A stretch of DNA of 64,000 nucleotides from Flavobacterium hydatis (GTDB taxonomy: Bacteria > Bacteroidota > Bacteroidia > Flavobacteriales > Flavobacteriaceae). The translations under genes and the position numbers were made by a program. Positions 1 to 8,457 of the stretch are shown here, one piece after another (the stretch's first letter is position 1; the number at the start of each line of letters is the position of its first letter). Below the pieces are notes generated by a model. The model was given only the letters and a program-made list of their open reading frames with translations, was not told where the DNA came from and did not search any database. Where the stretch lies: the NCBI RefSeq assembly GCF_000737695.1, contig NZ_JPRM01000003.1:62001-126000 (forward strand), read 5' to 3'.

Positions 1-2468
1 ACGGATCTGTTGCCGCCAATGGAGTTATTATTGTTACAACCAAAAACGGTCAGAAAGAAGGCGTAAAAGTAGATTTTAGTTCCTTTTTAAGCATCACCAA
101 TCCATCTAAAACGTTGGATTTATTAAATGCTGATGAATACAAAACTGTACACAAAAGAATGTACGATGAATATAATAAATATGCTACTTCTCCTAAACCA
201 CTTCCAGCATATATATCCGCTCCATCTACAACCGATACCGATTGGCAAGATGAGGTTTTCCGTTCTGGACTTACTCAAAATTACGGTTTAGGTATCCAAG
301 GAAGACAAGGTGATATTAAGTTTGCATTATATGGTAACTATGTAAAGCAAAAGGGAATTGTAATCGATAATGAATTTGGGCAACAAACTGCTAGTGCAAG
401 AGTTAGTTTCAAAAAATCAATCTTCGATGTAGATGGAAAAATGGCATATATAGCAACACAAAATGAGCTGCCTAATTTTCAATTAAAAGAAGTGTACACC
501 ATGTCTCCGCTAGTTCCTGTTTATGATGCTAACGAACCTTATGGTTATGGATTATCAAACAAAAATGGCTTACCAGCTGGTACAAACCCAGTTGCCGAAG
601 AACATTTTAGAGATGGTATGAAAAAAGGACAGGATTTAACGGCAAATATTGCCATAACTGCAAACTTTGCTTCATGGCTAAAATATAAAATAGCGTACTC
701 TTACCGTGTAAAAAACAATCAGGAAACGTACCATTTCCCTCCATATATTGCCAACCCAAAAGAGATACATCAATATGCTACACAAGAAGAATTAAGAACA
801 TTTTGGGACGAGCAAATATTAGACAACATTATTACAGTAGATAAAACTTTTGGAAAACACACCTTTGGTTTAATGCTTGGTAACACTATAAATGGTGTTT
901 CGTCTAACTGGAATCGAGTAGGCGTAGAAGGAAAAACAACCGATTATACTGTAGAGAATGGACAATTGGTTTCTATCGATCGTCCGTCTGGGTTTCTAGA
1001 TCCTGGTTTTGCAACTATCGGAGCTGGTAAAGGAGGAACATATTCTGCTGATGGTTCTAAATTTCAATACAACCGTGTTTCTTTCTTTAGCCGATTAAAC
1101 TATTCTTTTGATGATCGTTACTTACTTCAAATGACAGTAAGAAAAGATGGTTCTTCTAAATTTGGCGAAGACAGCCGTTGGGGAACTTTCCCATCTATAG
1201 CAGTAGGGTGGAAAATAGAAAAAGAAGATTTCTTTCCTAAAGATTTCATCATATCTACTTTAAAATTACGTGCTAGCTGGGGGCAATTAGGTAACGAAGC
1301 TGCCTTAGGATATTACTCTGCAAATACATTAATTAAAACTGGTAACGGTTTAGGTTCAGGTTATGTACAAGGAAGCGGAAGCAACCCTTGGCCAGGAAGT
1401 ATTGCAACAGCACTAGAAAATAGAAACTTACAATGGGAAACAACCGATTCTAAAAATATTGGTATCGATTTTACGCTTAAAAACGGGAAAATTAGCGGTT
1501 CTATGAACTACTACCACAATGTAACCGATAATTTATTGATTACAAAAAGGCTAGCTCCATCTGCAGGAGTAGATAACCCAATCCTTAACGTAGGTAAAAT
1601 TAGTAATAAAGGATTTGAACTTGAAGTTAATTATCGTGATCAAATTAATGAGTTTAAATACAACGTAGGCTTTAACCTTACAACGCTTAAAAACAACGTA
1701 GAATCTCTTGCTAATGAAGGACAGACAATTTACGGACAAGGATTAAAATTTGGCACAGAACATTTCCCAACTCAAGCACGTGTAGGAAGTCCGATTAGTG
1801 CATTCTACTTATACAGAACCGATGGTATTTTCCAATCTACTGACGAAGTAAATGCGCATAGCAAAAATGGTGTTTTATTACAACCAAATGCACAACCAGG
1901 AGATATTCGATTTAAAGATTTAAACGGAGATGGTGTTATAGACGAAAATGACAAATCATACGCAGGAACAGGATTACCAAAAATGGAAGCTAACCTAAGT
2001 TTAGGAGCTAGCTACAAAGGTTTTGATTTCTCTGCTTTAATAGGAAGTGGTTGGGGTAACAAATTATATAACGGAAACAGATATTTTTACGAATCTATGA
2101 ATTCAGGAACAAATATGTTGGCTACAACACTTAACTCTTGGACACCAGAAAATCATAGTAATACGCCTCGTGCAGTACTACAAGACCCTAATGGAAACAG
2201 TCGTGAGTCTGATCGTTTCTTAGAAAGTGGAGATTTCATCAGAATGCGTCAATTACAAATAGGATATACAATACCTAATAAAATGTTAGGTGGTGCCAAA
2301 ATAGACAAGCTTAGATTTTATGTAAGTGTCGAGAACCTATTTACAATTACAAATTACTCAGGTATTGACCCAGAATTCTCACGTGACTCTGTTCTTAATA
2401 CAGGAGTAGATCGTTTTGTGTATCCATTTACAAGATCATTTGTATCTGGTGTTCAATATATATTTTAA
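1..2468 (+). CDS. susC: SusC/RagA-type TonB-dependent outer-membrane receptor, 5' end outside window
   Basis: This is the C-terminal part of a SusC-family receptor, which imports oligosaccharides across the outer membrane using TonB energy. The reading frame is open from base 3 and begins inside the plug domain: the first codons read GSVAANGVIIVTTKNG, the classic end-of-plug signature of SusC proteins. The rest, about 800 residues, is the beta-barrel, ending in an aromatic residue (YIF) as expected for an outer-membrane barrel. The signal peptide, any N-terminal carboxypeptidase-like domain and most of the plug lie upstream of the window. An internal TTG at 114 could be mistaken for a start, but the conserved plug residues before it show that it is not. 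The susD-like gene starts 22 bases after the stop. Confidence 0.93.
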   Translation, partial: GSVAANGVIIVTTKNGQKEGVKVDFSSFLSITNPSKTLDLLNADEYKTVHKRMYDEYNKYATSPKPLPAYISAPSTTDTDWQDEVFRSGLTQNYGLGIQGRQGDIKFALYGNYVKQKGIVIDNEFGQQTASARVSFKKSIFDVDGKMAYIATQNELPNFQLKEVYTMSPLVPVYDANEPYGYGLSNKNGLPAGTNPVAEEHFRDGMKKGQDLTANIAITANFASWLKYKIAYSYRVKNNQETYHFPPYIANPKEIHQYATQEELRTFWDEQILDNIITVDKTFGKHTFGLMLGNTINGVSSNWNRVGVEGKTTDYTVENGQLVSIDRPSGFLDPGFATIGAGKGGTYSADGSKFQYNRVSFFSRLNYSFDDRYLLQMTVRKDGSSKFGEDSRWGTFPSIAVGWKIEKEDFFPKDFIISTLKLRASWGQLGNEAALGYYSANTLIKTGNGLGSGYVQGSGSNPWPGSIATALENRNLQWETTDSKNIGIDFTLKNGKISGSMNYYHNVTDNLLITKRLAPSAGVDNPILNVGKISNKGFELEVNYRDQINEFKYNVGFNLTTLKNNVESLANEGQTIYGQGLKFGTEHFPTQARVGSPISAFYLYRTDGIFQSTDEVNAHSKNGVLLQPNAQPGDIRFKDLNGDGVIDENDKSYAGTGLPKMEANLSLGASYKGFDFSALIGSGWGNKLYNGNRYFYESMNSGTNMLATTLNSWTPENHSNTPRAVLQDPNGNSRESDRFLESGDFIRMRQLQIGYTIPNKMLGGAKIDKLRFYVSVENLFTITNYSGIDPEFSRDSVLNTGVDRFVYPFTRSFVSGVQYIF

Positions 2469-2490
2469 TACTATTATAAAAAACATAATC

Positions 2491-3990
2491 ATGAACAAGA
2501 TATTTTTTATATTATCCGTTATAGGTTTATTCACAATCACTGGTTGCAGTGATTATTTAGACCAACAATCGCCCGACGAACTTACCTCAAATAATTTCTG
2601 GAGGAACAAATCTGATGCCGAATCTGCCCTTGCAGCAACATATTCTCAACTTGAAGCTGCTACAGATAGATGGACTTTTGCCGAAATAAAATGGCCTGTT
2701 GAGGCATACCGTGAAGATATTTGTGATTTAGGTAGTGATGCATTAAATTACCAAAACTGGGTAGAACTTTCAACATTTACCTACACCAATGGTAATAGCC
2801 AATTTACCGAATATTGGAGAATCAATTATAGAGGAATTAGTAATGCTAATCAAGTTATTGATAAATTACCACAAGTTCCAGCATCAACTATTACCGATGC
2901 AGACAGAGCACAAATAGAAGCAGAAGCTCGTTTTTTACGTGCGTATTATCACATGAAATTATTGCTTAACTGGGAACAAATTTATGTTAGAAACAAATAC
3001 GTTACTAAAGAAAGTGATTTAAACATTCCTTTATCTACACGTGCCGAAGCTTGGGATTTTATTACAAGCGAGTTTAAAGCTGTAGCTGCAATATTGCCTC
3101 TTAAACAATCTCAGGACAAAACAGGTCGTGCTACTAGCGGAGCTGCCAATAGTTACTTAGGTTTTGCTTATTTAACCAGAGCTTATGAAGAAACGGCTCA
3201 AAAACAAACATACTTAAACGAATCTCTTACTGCATTAAACAAAGTACAAGGATATGATTTGGTTAAAGATTATGTGTCTATGTTTGATGGAACTAATAAA
3301 AACACTAAAGAATCTATATTCGAACTACAATTCTCAGAAACAACTGCCAATGGAGCATTCTATCGTAATGCACTACATTATTGGATGGCTTCATCAGAAC
3401 TTGGTGGATGGGATGAAATTCTTCCGAGCACAATGCTAGTAAATGAATTTAAAAAAGAAGGAAAAATAGCGACTACAGGAAACTACGATTCACGTCTTTA
3501 TAATACACTTTTCTTTAAAGATCCTTATTTTAATGACCCAGATAACCCAAGAGTGTTAGGAACTACTTACGATGAAAAATTTGGAGGTGCAGACAAACCT
3601 GTGTTCCGTAAATTCATACCAAGTACTCAGGAAAAAATGGATCAGGAATTTACAGCAATCAACATTCCGCTTATGCGTTACTCTAATGTATTGTTGATGC
3701 AAGCTGAGGCATTAAACGAATTAGGTCGTACACCCGAAGCTATTCCTTACATAAACAAAGTTCGTGACAGAGCCGATATGCCTGCAATGACTGGTACAAC
3801 TGGTAGTGAGGTAAAAGCTCAAATCGAACACGAAAGAATACTAGAATTCCCTCTAGAAAACTATCGTTTTTATGACTTACGTCGTTGGGGCAAAGCAAAA
3901 GCTGCACTTGATGCTGTAGGCCGTACAGGTTTTGATGCATCAAAGAACAATTTTTATCCAATTCCATTAACAGAATTACAAGCAAATTAA
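2491..3990 (+). CDS. susD: SusD/RagB family nutrient-binding outer-membrane lipoprotein
   Basis: A 499-residue SusD-like lipoprotein, the glycan-binding lid of a SusCD transporter. The start at 2491 gives a lipoprotein signal peptide ending in the lipobox TITGC; an in-frame ATG further upstream lies inside the susC barrel and is rejected. SusD hallmarks are visible: an N-terminal YLDQQSPDELTSNNFW segment after the Cys, the RFLRAYYHMKLL helix, and a C-terminal region with LMQAEALNELG, INKVRDRA and the family ending IEHERILEF...YRFYDLRRWG. It lies 22 bases behind the SusC gene, as is usual for these pairs, and is followed by a strong terminator. Glycan specificity cannot be read from the sequence. 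Confidence 0.95.
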   Translation: MNKIFFILSVIGLFTITGCSDYLDQQSPDELTSNNFWRNKSDAESALAATYSQLEAATDRWTFAEIKWPVEAYREDICDLGSDALNYQNWVELSTFTYTNGNSQFTEYWRINYRGISNANQVIDKLPQVPASTITDADRAQIEAEARFLRAYYHMKLLLNWEQIYVRNKYVTKESDLNIPLSTRAEAWDFITSEFKAVAAILPLKQSQDKTGRATSGAANSYLGFAYLTRAYEETAQKQTYLNESLTALNKVQGYDLVKDYVSMFDGTNKNTKESIFELQFSETTANGAFYRNALHYWMASSELGGWDEILPSTMLVNEFKKEGKIATTGNYDSRLYNTLFFKDPYFNDPDNPRVLGTTYDEKFGGADKPVFRKFIPSTQEKMDQEFTAINIPLMRYSNVLLMQAEALNELGRTPEAIPYINKVRDRADMPAMTGTTGSEVKAQIEHERILEFPLENYRFYDLRRWGKAKAALDAVGRTGFDASKNNFYPIPLTELQAN

Positions 3991-4013
3991 TCCATTGAAT
4001 TATTTTAATTTTT

Positions 4014-4049
4014 AAAAGAATAGCCCTATATTTCTTGGGCTATTCTTTT
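4014..4049 (+). terminator. Intrinsic terminator after susD
   Basis: A perfect 13-bp stem (4014-4026 with 4037-4049, GC core GCCC/GGGC) with a 10-base loop ends in a T run. It closes the susCD transcript and implies the downstream hydrolases have another promoter or depend on readthrough. Confidence 0.8.
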
Positions 4050-4140
4050 TATCTACTGATTTCATATTTCTCTATTAATCACTATTTAAAAAAGAGAAAT
4101 ATATCTCAAACCAAAAACATTCAATAAAAAACGAAACAAC

Positions 4141-6147
4141 ATGAGCAAAAGGCAAACACTTTTTATTCTTTCATTCTTTTTTATATTACAATCCAGTTGG
4201 GCACAAAAAGACTTTCCGATTTTAGAATCCTCAAAAAACAGTATAAATTACAAAGGAAACCCTGCAAATGCAACCGACAGAAAATCATTAGTTTTCTCGG
4301 ATAAAGGCGCTTGGTTCGGATTCGGATTCTTAGAACCATCCGAAGTTCAGGCTGGTTTTTCTGGTCCTTTTTTAATGACAGAACAAAACGGAGTTTGGTT
4401 AAGTCCCTCATTTGTTTCCTTGCAACTTAACGACGAGAACAAACAAGAAGCTATTAACTGGAAAACAGCTTTAGTAAGCCAAAACAGCTACAATAGCCAC
4501 TTAGAGCAACAATTTAAAAACGAGAAATTAGAGATAAAACAACAACTTGTTTTTTTATCAGGACATTCGGCATTACAAAAAACAAGTATTACCAATAAAT
4601 CAGGAAAAACAATAACACTTTATCCATCTTATGGTTCTACTCTTTTTATAGATGATTTACAGTTATCTAAAGAAAATAAAACATTAAAAATCGTTTCCAC
4701 GAAAAGTACAGCTGTGGGTTATATTCAGTTTTTTAATGCAACCCCAGAAATTGAAATTACAAAACAAGGTTATAAAACTCAAACAGAAAAGCTAACCTTA
4801 AAACCAAACGAAACTAAAGATATCGTTGTTTCTCAATCCTTTATTTTCTCACAATACTCATGGAAAAAAGAGAATGAAGTTATAGCAAAAACAGCCTTCA
4901 ATACCCTACTTAAAAACACACAAAAAGAAAAAGAAACTCAACTAGCACAATTAATAGCCAAGAAAAAAGCCATCTATAAAGACAATACCTATTCTGATTT
5001 AATTGCTAAACTAGTACTTACATTACAAAACAATACCCGAATTGCTGCCGAAGGTTTAAAACACGGTGGGCTTTTCCCGAGTTACAATTACGAATGGTTT
5101 CATGGCTTTTGGGCATGGGACAGCTGGAAACATGCTGTTGCTGTCGCCAATTATGATTCTGAACTAGCAAAAGACCAAATGCGTGCCTTATTTGATTATC
5201 AAGAACCGAACGGATTTATTCCAGATTGTGTTTACAGAAACAATCTAATAGAAGAAAACAATTACCGAAACACAAAATCTCCCCTTGCTGCATGGGCAAT
5301 CTGGAAGATTTATGAGAAAACGAAAGATGCCAATTTTATAAAAGAGTTTTATCCAAAACTAAAATCATATCACAACTGGTGGTACAAAGAGCGTGACCAT
5401 GATCAGGATGGAATATGCGAATTTGGTTCTACAGATGGTACATTGGTCGCTGCCAAATGGGAAAGCGGAATGGATAATGCTGTTCGTTTTGACGATAGCA
5501 AAATCTTAAAAAACGGTGATAAAGCCTATTCGCTAGATCAAGAAAGTGTTGACTTGAATTCGTTTTTATATGCTGAGAAGAACTATTTAAACAAAATGGC
5601 TCAAGTTTTAAAATTGAATGAAGAAGCTAAAAAATGGCAAGACGAAAGTGTGGCATTAAAAGCTAAAATCCAAACTCAATTTTGGGATCCTACAACAGGT
5701 TGGTATTACGATACCACAATCGACGGTAAAACATTAATAAAAGCAATGGGATGCGAAGGATATTTGCCTATTTGGGCTGAGGTTGCTACTGCCGAACAAA
5801 CCAAGGCGATGAAAGAAAACATGATGAATCCTGCTATCTTCAATACTTTTGTTCCGTTACCAACATTGGCAGCAAATCACCCAAAATTTAAACCAGAACG
5901 TGGCTATTGGAGAGGACCAATTTGGCTTGACCAAAGTTATTTTGGTATAAATGGATTAGAAAAATATGGTTATACAACCGAAGCAAACCAATTGGCACAT
6001 AAACTCATTCATAATGCAGAAGGAGTTCTGGACAAAGGCACATCTATAAGAGAAAACTACCAACCACTTACAGGAAAAGGAATGGAAGCTTTTAACTTTA
6101 GCTGGTCGGCCTCACATTATTTAATGCTACTTTTAGAAGATAAATAA
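4141..6147 (+). CDS. Glycoside hydrolase family 63-type (YgjK/trehalase-like) glucosidase, secreted
   Basis: A 668-residue exported glycosidase with an (alpha/alpha)6-barrel of the GH63/GH37 type. A signal peptide (residues 1-21, cut after WAQ) precedes a beta-sandwich N-terminal half. The catalytic half begins near residue 300 with GGLFPSYNYEWFHGFWAWDS. The family acid is probably Asp445 in WESGMDNAVRFD, and the base Glu638 in RENYQPLTGKG; the GYWRGPIWLD block is also diagnostic. GH63 enzymes such as YgjK act on alpha-glucosides. Its place directly behind susCD and before a GH42 enzyme makes it part of a polysaccharide utilization locus. The exact substrate is not predictable; alpha,alpha-trehalase-like or alpha-glucosidase activity are both possible. 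Confidence 0.82.
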   Translation: MSKRQTLFILSFFFILQSSWAQKDFPILESSKNSINYKGNPANATDRKSLVFSDKGAWFGFGFLEPSEVQAGFSGPFLMTEQNGVWLSPSFVSLQLNDENKQEAINWKTALVSQNSYNSHLEQQFKNEKLEIKQQLVFLSGHSALQKTSITNKSGKTITLYPSYGSTLFIDDLQLSKENKTLKIVSTKSTAVGYIQFFNATPEIEITKQGYKTQTEKLTLKPNETKDIVVSQSFIFSQYSWKKENEVIAKTAFNTLLKNTQKEKETQLAQLIAKKKAIYKDNTYSDLIAKLVLTLQNNTRIAAEGLKHGGLFPSYNYEWFHGFWAWDSWKHAVAVANYDSELAKDQMRALFDYQEPNGFIPDCVYRNNLIEENNYRNTKSPLAAWAIWKIYEKTKDANFIKEFYPKLKSYHNWWYKERDHDQDGICEFGSTDGTLVAAKWESGMDNAVRFDDSKILKNGDKAYSLDQESVDLNSFLYAEKNYLNKMAQVLKLNEEAKKWQDESVALKAKIQTQFWDPTTGWYYDTTIDGKTLIKAMGCEGYLPIWAEVATAEQTKAMKENMMNPAIFNTFVPLPTLAANHPKFKPERGYWRGPIWLDQSYFGINGLEKYGYTTEANQLAHKLIHNAEGVLDKGTSIRENYQPLTGKGMEAFNFSWSASHYLMLLLEDK

Positions 6148-6189
6148 TTAAAAAATACCACAAATTCGATTAACTCAATACAACCAAGA

Positions 6190-8325
6190 ATGTTCAAGCA
6201 AAATATACCATTAGTCAAAATTTTATTTACACTATTGCTTATCGCAAATTGTAATTCGAATCCTGTTTTTTCTCAAACTAAAAAAACCACTGCTACAGAG
6301 AAGAAAGACCCACAACGTTTTTTCTCTAAACCCGATTTAATGCAAATTGGCGTTTACTATTATCCTGAGCAATGGCCAAAAGAACAATGGGAACGTGATC
6401 TAAAAAACATAAAAAAACTAGGATTTGAGTTTACGCATTTTGCCGAATTTGCTTGGACTTATATGGAACCAGAAGAAGGTAAATATGATTTTAAATGGCT
6501 TGATGATGCACTTGCTATAGCCGAAAAAAACGGTTTAAAAGTGATTCTTTGTACTCCTACCCCAACTCCACCAGCATGGATGGGAGACAAATATCCTGAA
6601 ATTTATTTGGTAGATGCAAGCGGACGTCGCAGAGAACACGGCAATAGAGCTAATGTATCTATAACAAATGAAAAATACCGAGAATATACAGATCAAATAG
6701 TTGCCGAACTTGGAAAAAGATACGGTAAAAACAAAAATATCATGGGTTGGCAAATCGACAATGAACCTTTAGGTACTGCCGATTTTAGTCCTTCTGCTCG
6801 CAAAGCATTCCAAATTTGGCTTAAAGCCAAATACGGAACAATCGAAAAACTAAATACGGAATGGGTTGGGAATTTTTGGAGTACCCGTTATAATAACTTT
6901 GAACAAATAGTTTTACCTAATGCCGAAATTTATTTTGAAGATAAATTAAGTCCGCATGCAGTATTAGATTTTAAAAGATTTACATCAGATGCTCAGGGTG
7001 AATATTTGAATAGACAAGCCGAAATACTTCGTAAATATGTCGATCCAAAACAATGGATAACAACCAACTTTACCAATGTAATTTATGATGCCGACCCAAG
7101 AAGCGCCAACAAAATGGATTTCATTACCTATACGATGTATCCTGTAAGTGGGCAAAATCCTTTGGGAGGAGATAGTTTTAGAATGGGATCTCCTAACAAA
7201 ATATCTGAAGCCAATGATTACTATAGATCAATAACCGGTGTTACTGGTATTATGGAGCTACAACCTGGGCAAGTAAACTGGGCTGGGATAAACCCACAAT
7301 TACAACCCGGAACGGTTCATATGTGGATATCACAAGCTTTTGGTGGTGGTTGTTTTTTTACATGTACATATAGATACAGACACCCACTAGGAAGTAGCGA
7401 AATGTACCATGACGGAATCGTAGGAACCGATGGTGTAACACTTACAACAGGCGGAAAAGAATTTGTACAATCTATTGAGGACATGAAATTGCTTCGTAAA
7501 GAATACAATCCTAAAGCGGTAATTCCACAAGAAATTGCAAAGAGAAAAACAGGTTTTTTATGGAGTCATGAAAATCTTTGGGATTTAGAAAACCAAAAAC
7601 AAACGGAATTCTGGAGTACTTGGAGACATAGAAACACGTATACAACCGCTATAAAATCGACTGGCGCTCCAGTAGATTTTATTACCGAAAATGATGATTT
7701 CTCTGCTTATCCATTTATCGTTGCTCCTGCTTACCAACTTATAGATCAAAAATTAGTAGATAAGTGGACTAAATATGTTGAAAACGGAGGAAACTTAATC
7801 CTTTCTTGCCGTACTGGTCAGAAAGATAGAAACGGACATTTCTTTGAAGCCAATTGGAGTGGTCCAATCGTACCGTTAATTGGTGCCGATGTAGATTTTT
7901 TTGACATGCTTGTTGCCAATGTTAACGGAACAATAACAGCAGGAAGCAATACTTATAAATGGAATACTTGGGCAGATGTCTTGAGTCCGAAACAAGGAAC
8001 AGAAGTTCTTGCAACTTATGCTGACCAATTTTACAAAGACAAAGCAGCAGCAATTACAAGAAAACTAGGCAAAGGAACAGTTACTTATATTGGAGCAGAA
8101 AGTAAAGATGGAGGTCTGGAAAGACAAGTTGTTCGTACAATTTACGAACGTGCAAAAGTCGCTATCGAAGATTTACCAAAAGGAGTATTTATAGAATGGA
8201 GAGATGGTTTTTACGTAGGTGTAAATTATACAAATGAGCCTATAAACTTACCAATACCTCAAGGAAGCAAAATTCTTGTGGGACAAAATCCATTACAACC
8301 AGCACAAGCCATTATTTGGAAATAA
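6190..8325 (+). CDS. Glycoside hydrolase family 42 beta-galactosidase, exported
   Basis: A 711-residue GH42 enzyme. The N-terminus has a signal sequence with an ANCNSNP lipobox-like stretch, so it may be a lipoprotein. The TIM-barrel begins at about residue 50 (IGVYYYPEQWPKEQWERD). The acid/base is Glu192 in WQIDNEPLG and the nucleophile is probably Glu356 in IMELQPGQVNW. The trimerisation/beta-galactosidase middle domain follows (residues about 410-640) with a small C-terminal beta domain. It starts 42 bases after the GH63 gene and so is probably cotranscribed. GH42 enzymes release terminal beta-galactose, so a mixed galactose/glucose glycan would fit the locus; that is an inference. Confidence 0.9.
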   Translation: MFKQNIPLVKILFTLLLIANCNSNPVFSQTKKTTATEKKDPQRFFSKPDLMQIGVYYYPEQWPKEQWERDLKNIKKLGFEFTHFAEFAWTYMEPEEGKYDFKWLDDALAIAEKNGLKVILCTPTPTPPAWMGDKYPEIYLVDASGRRREHGNRANVSITNEKYREYTDQIVAELGKRYGKNKNIMGWQIDNEPLGTADFSPSARKAFQIWLKAKYGTIEKLNTEWVGNFWSTRYNNFEQIVLPNAEIYFEDKLSPHAVLDFKRFTSDAQGEYLNRQAEILRKYVDPKQWITTNFTNVIYDADPRSANKMDFITYTMYPVSGQNPLGGDSFRMGSPNKISEANDYYRSITGVTGIMELQPGQVNWAGINPQLQPGTVHMWISQAFGGGCFFTCTYRYRHPLGSSEMYHDGIVGTDGVTLTTGGKEFVQSIEDMKLLRKEYNPKAVIPQEIAKRKTGFLWSHENLWDLENQKQTEFWSTWRHRNTYTTAIKSTGAPVDFITENDDFSAYPFIVAPAYQLIDQKLVDKWTKYVENGGNLILSCRTGQKDRNGHFFEANWSGPIVPLIGADVDFFDMLVANVNGTITAGSNTYKWNTWADVLSPKQGTEVLATYADQFYKDKAAAITRKLGKGTVTYIGAESKDGGLERQVVRTIYERAKVAIEDLPKGVFIEWRDGFYVGVNYTNEPINLPIPQGSKILVGQNPLQPAQAIIWK

Positions 8326-8331
8326 AAAATA

Positions 8332-8419
8332 GCCACGAATTTTTTAAAACAAAAGCAATCGATAATTTGTATAAATTCGTGAAATTGCTTCGCCTGTTCG
8401 CTATTGCTCGGGTCGTGGC
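8332..8419. repeat. Intergenic palindromic repeat after the GH42 gene
   Basis: Outer arms GCCACGA (8332-8338) and TCGTGGC (8413-8419) enclose a second AATTCGTG-type half copy. A GC-richer stretch (8388-8412, CTTCGCC...CTCGGG) looks inserted into the right arm. It starts 7 bases after the GH42 stop and could also act as an RNA 3'-end structure. It resembles the other long palindromes of this window in architecture. Confidence 0.55.
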
Positions 8420-8457
8420 AAAAACTTCAAAACAAAACAACTTAATAAACAATACCA

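Noticed and set aside
4064..4102. 10-bp inverted repeat ATATTTCTCT / AGAGAAATAT before the GH63 gene as an operator
   Set aside because: It is AT-rich with a 19-base loop in an AT-rich region; chance is a sufficient explanation without a second copy or a known regulator site.
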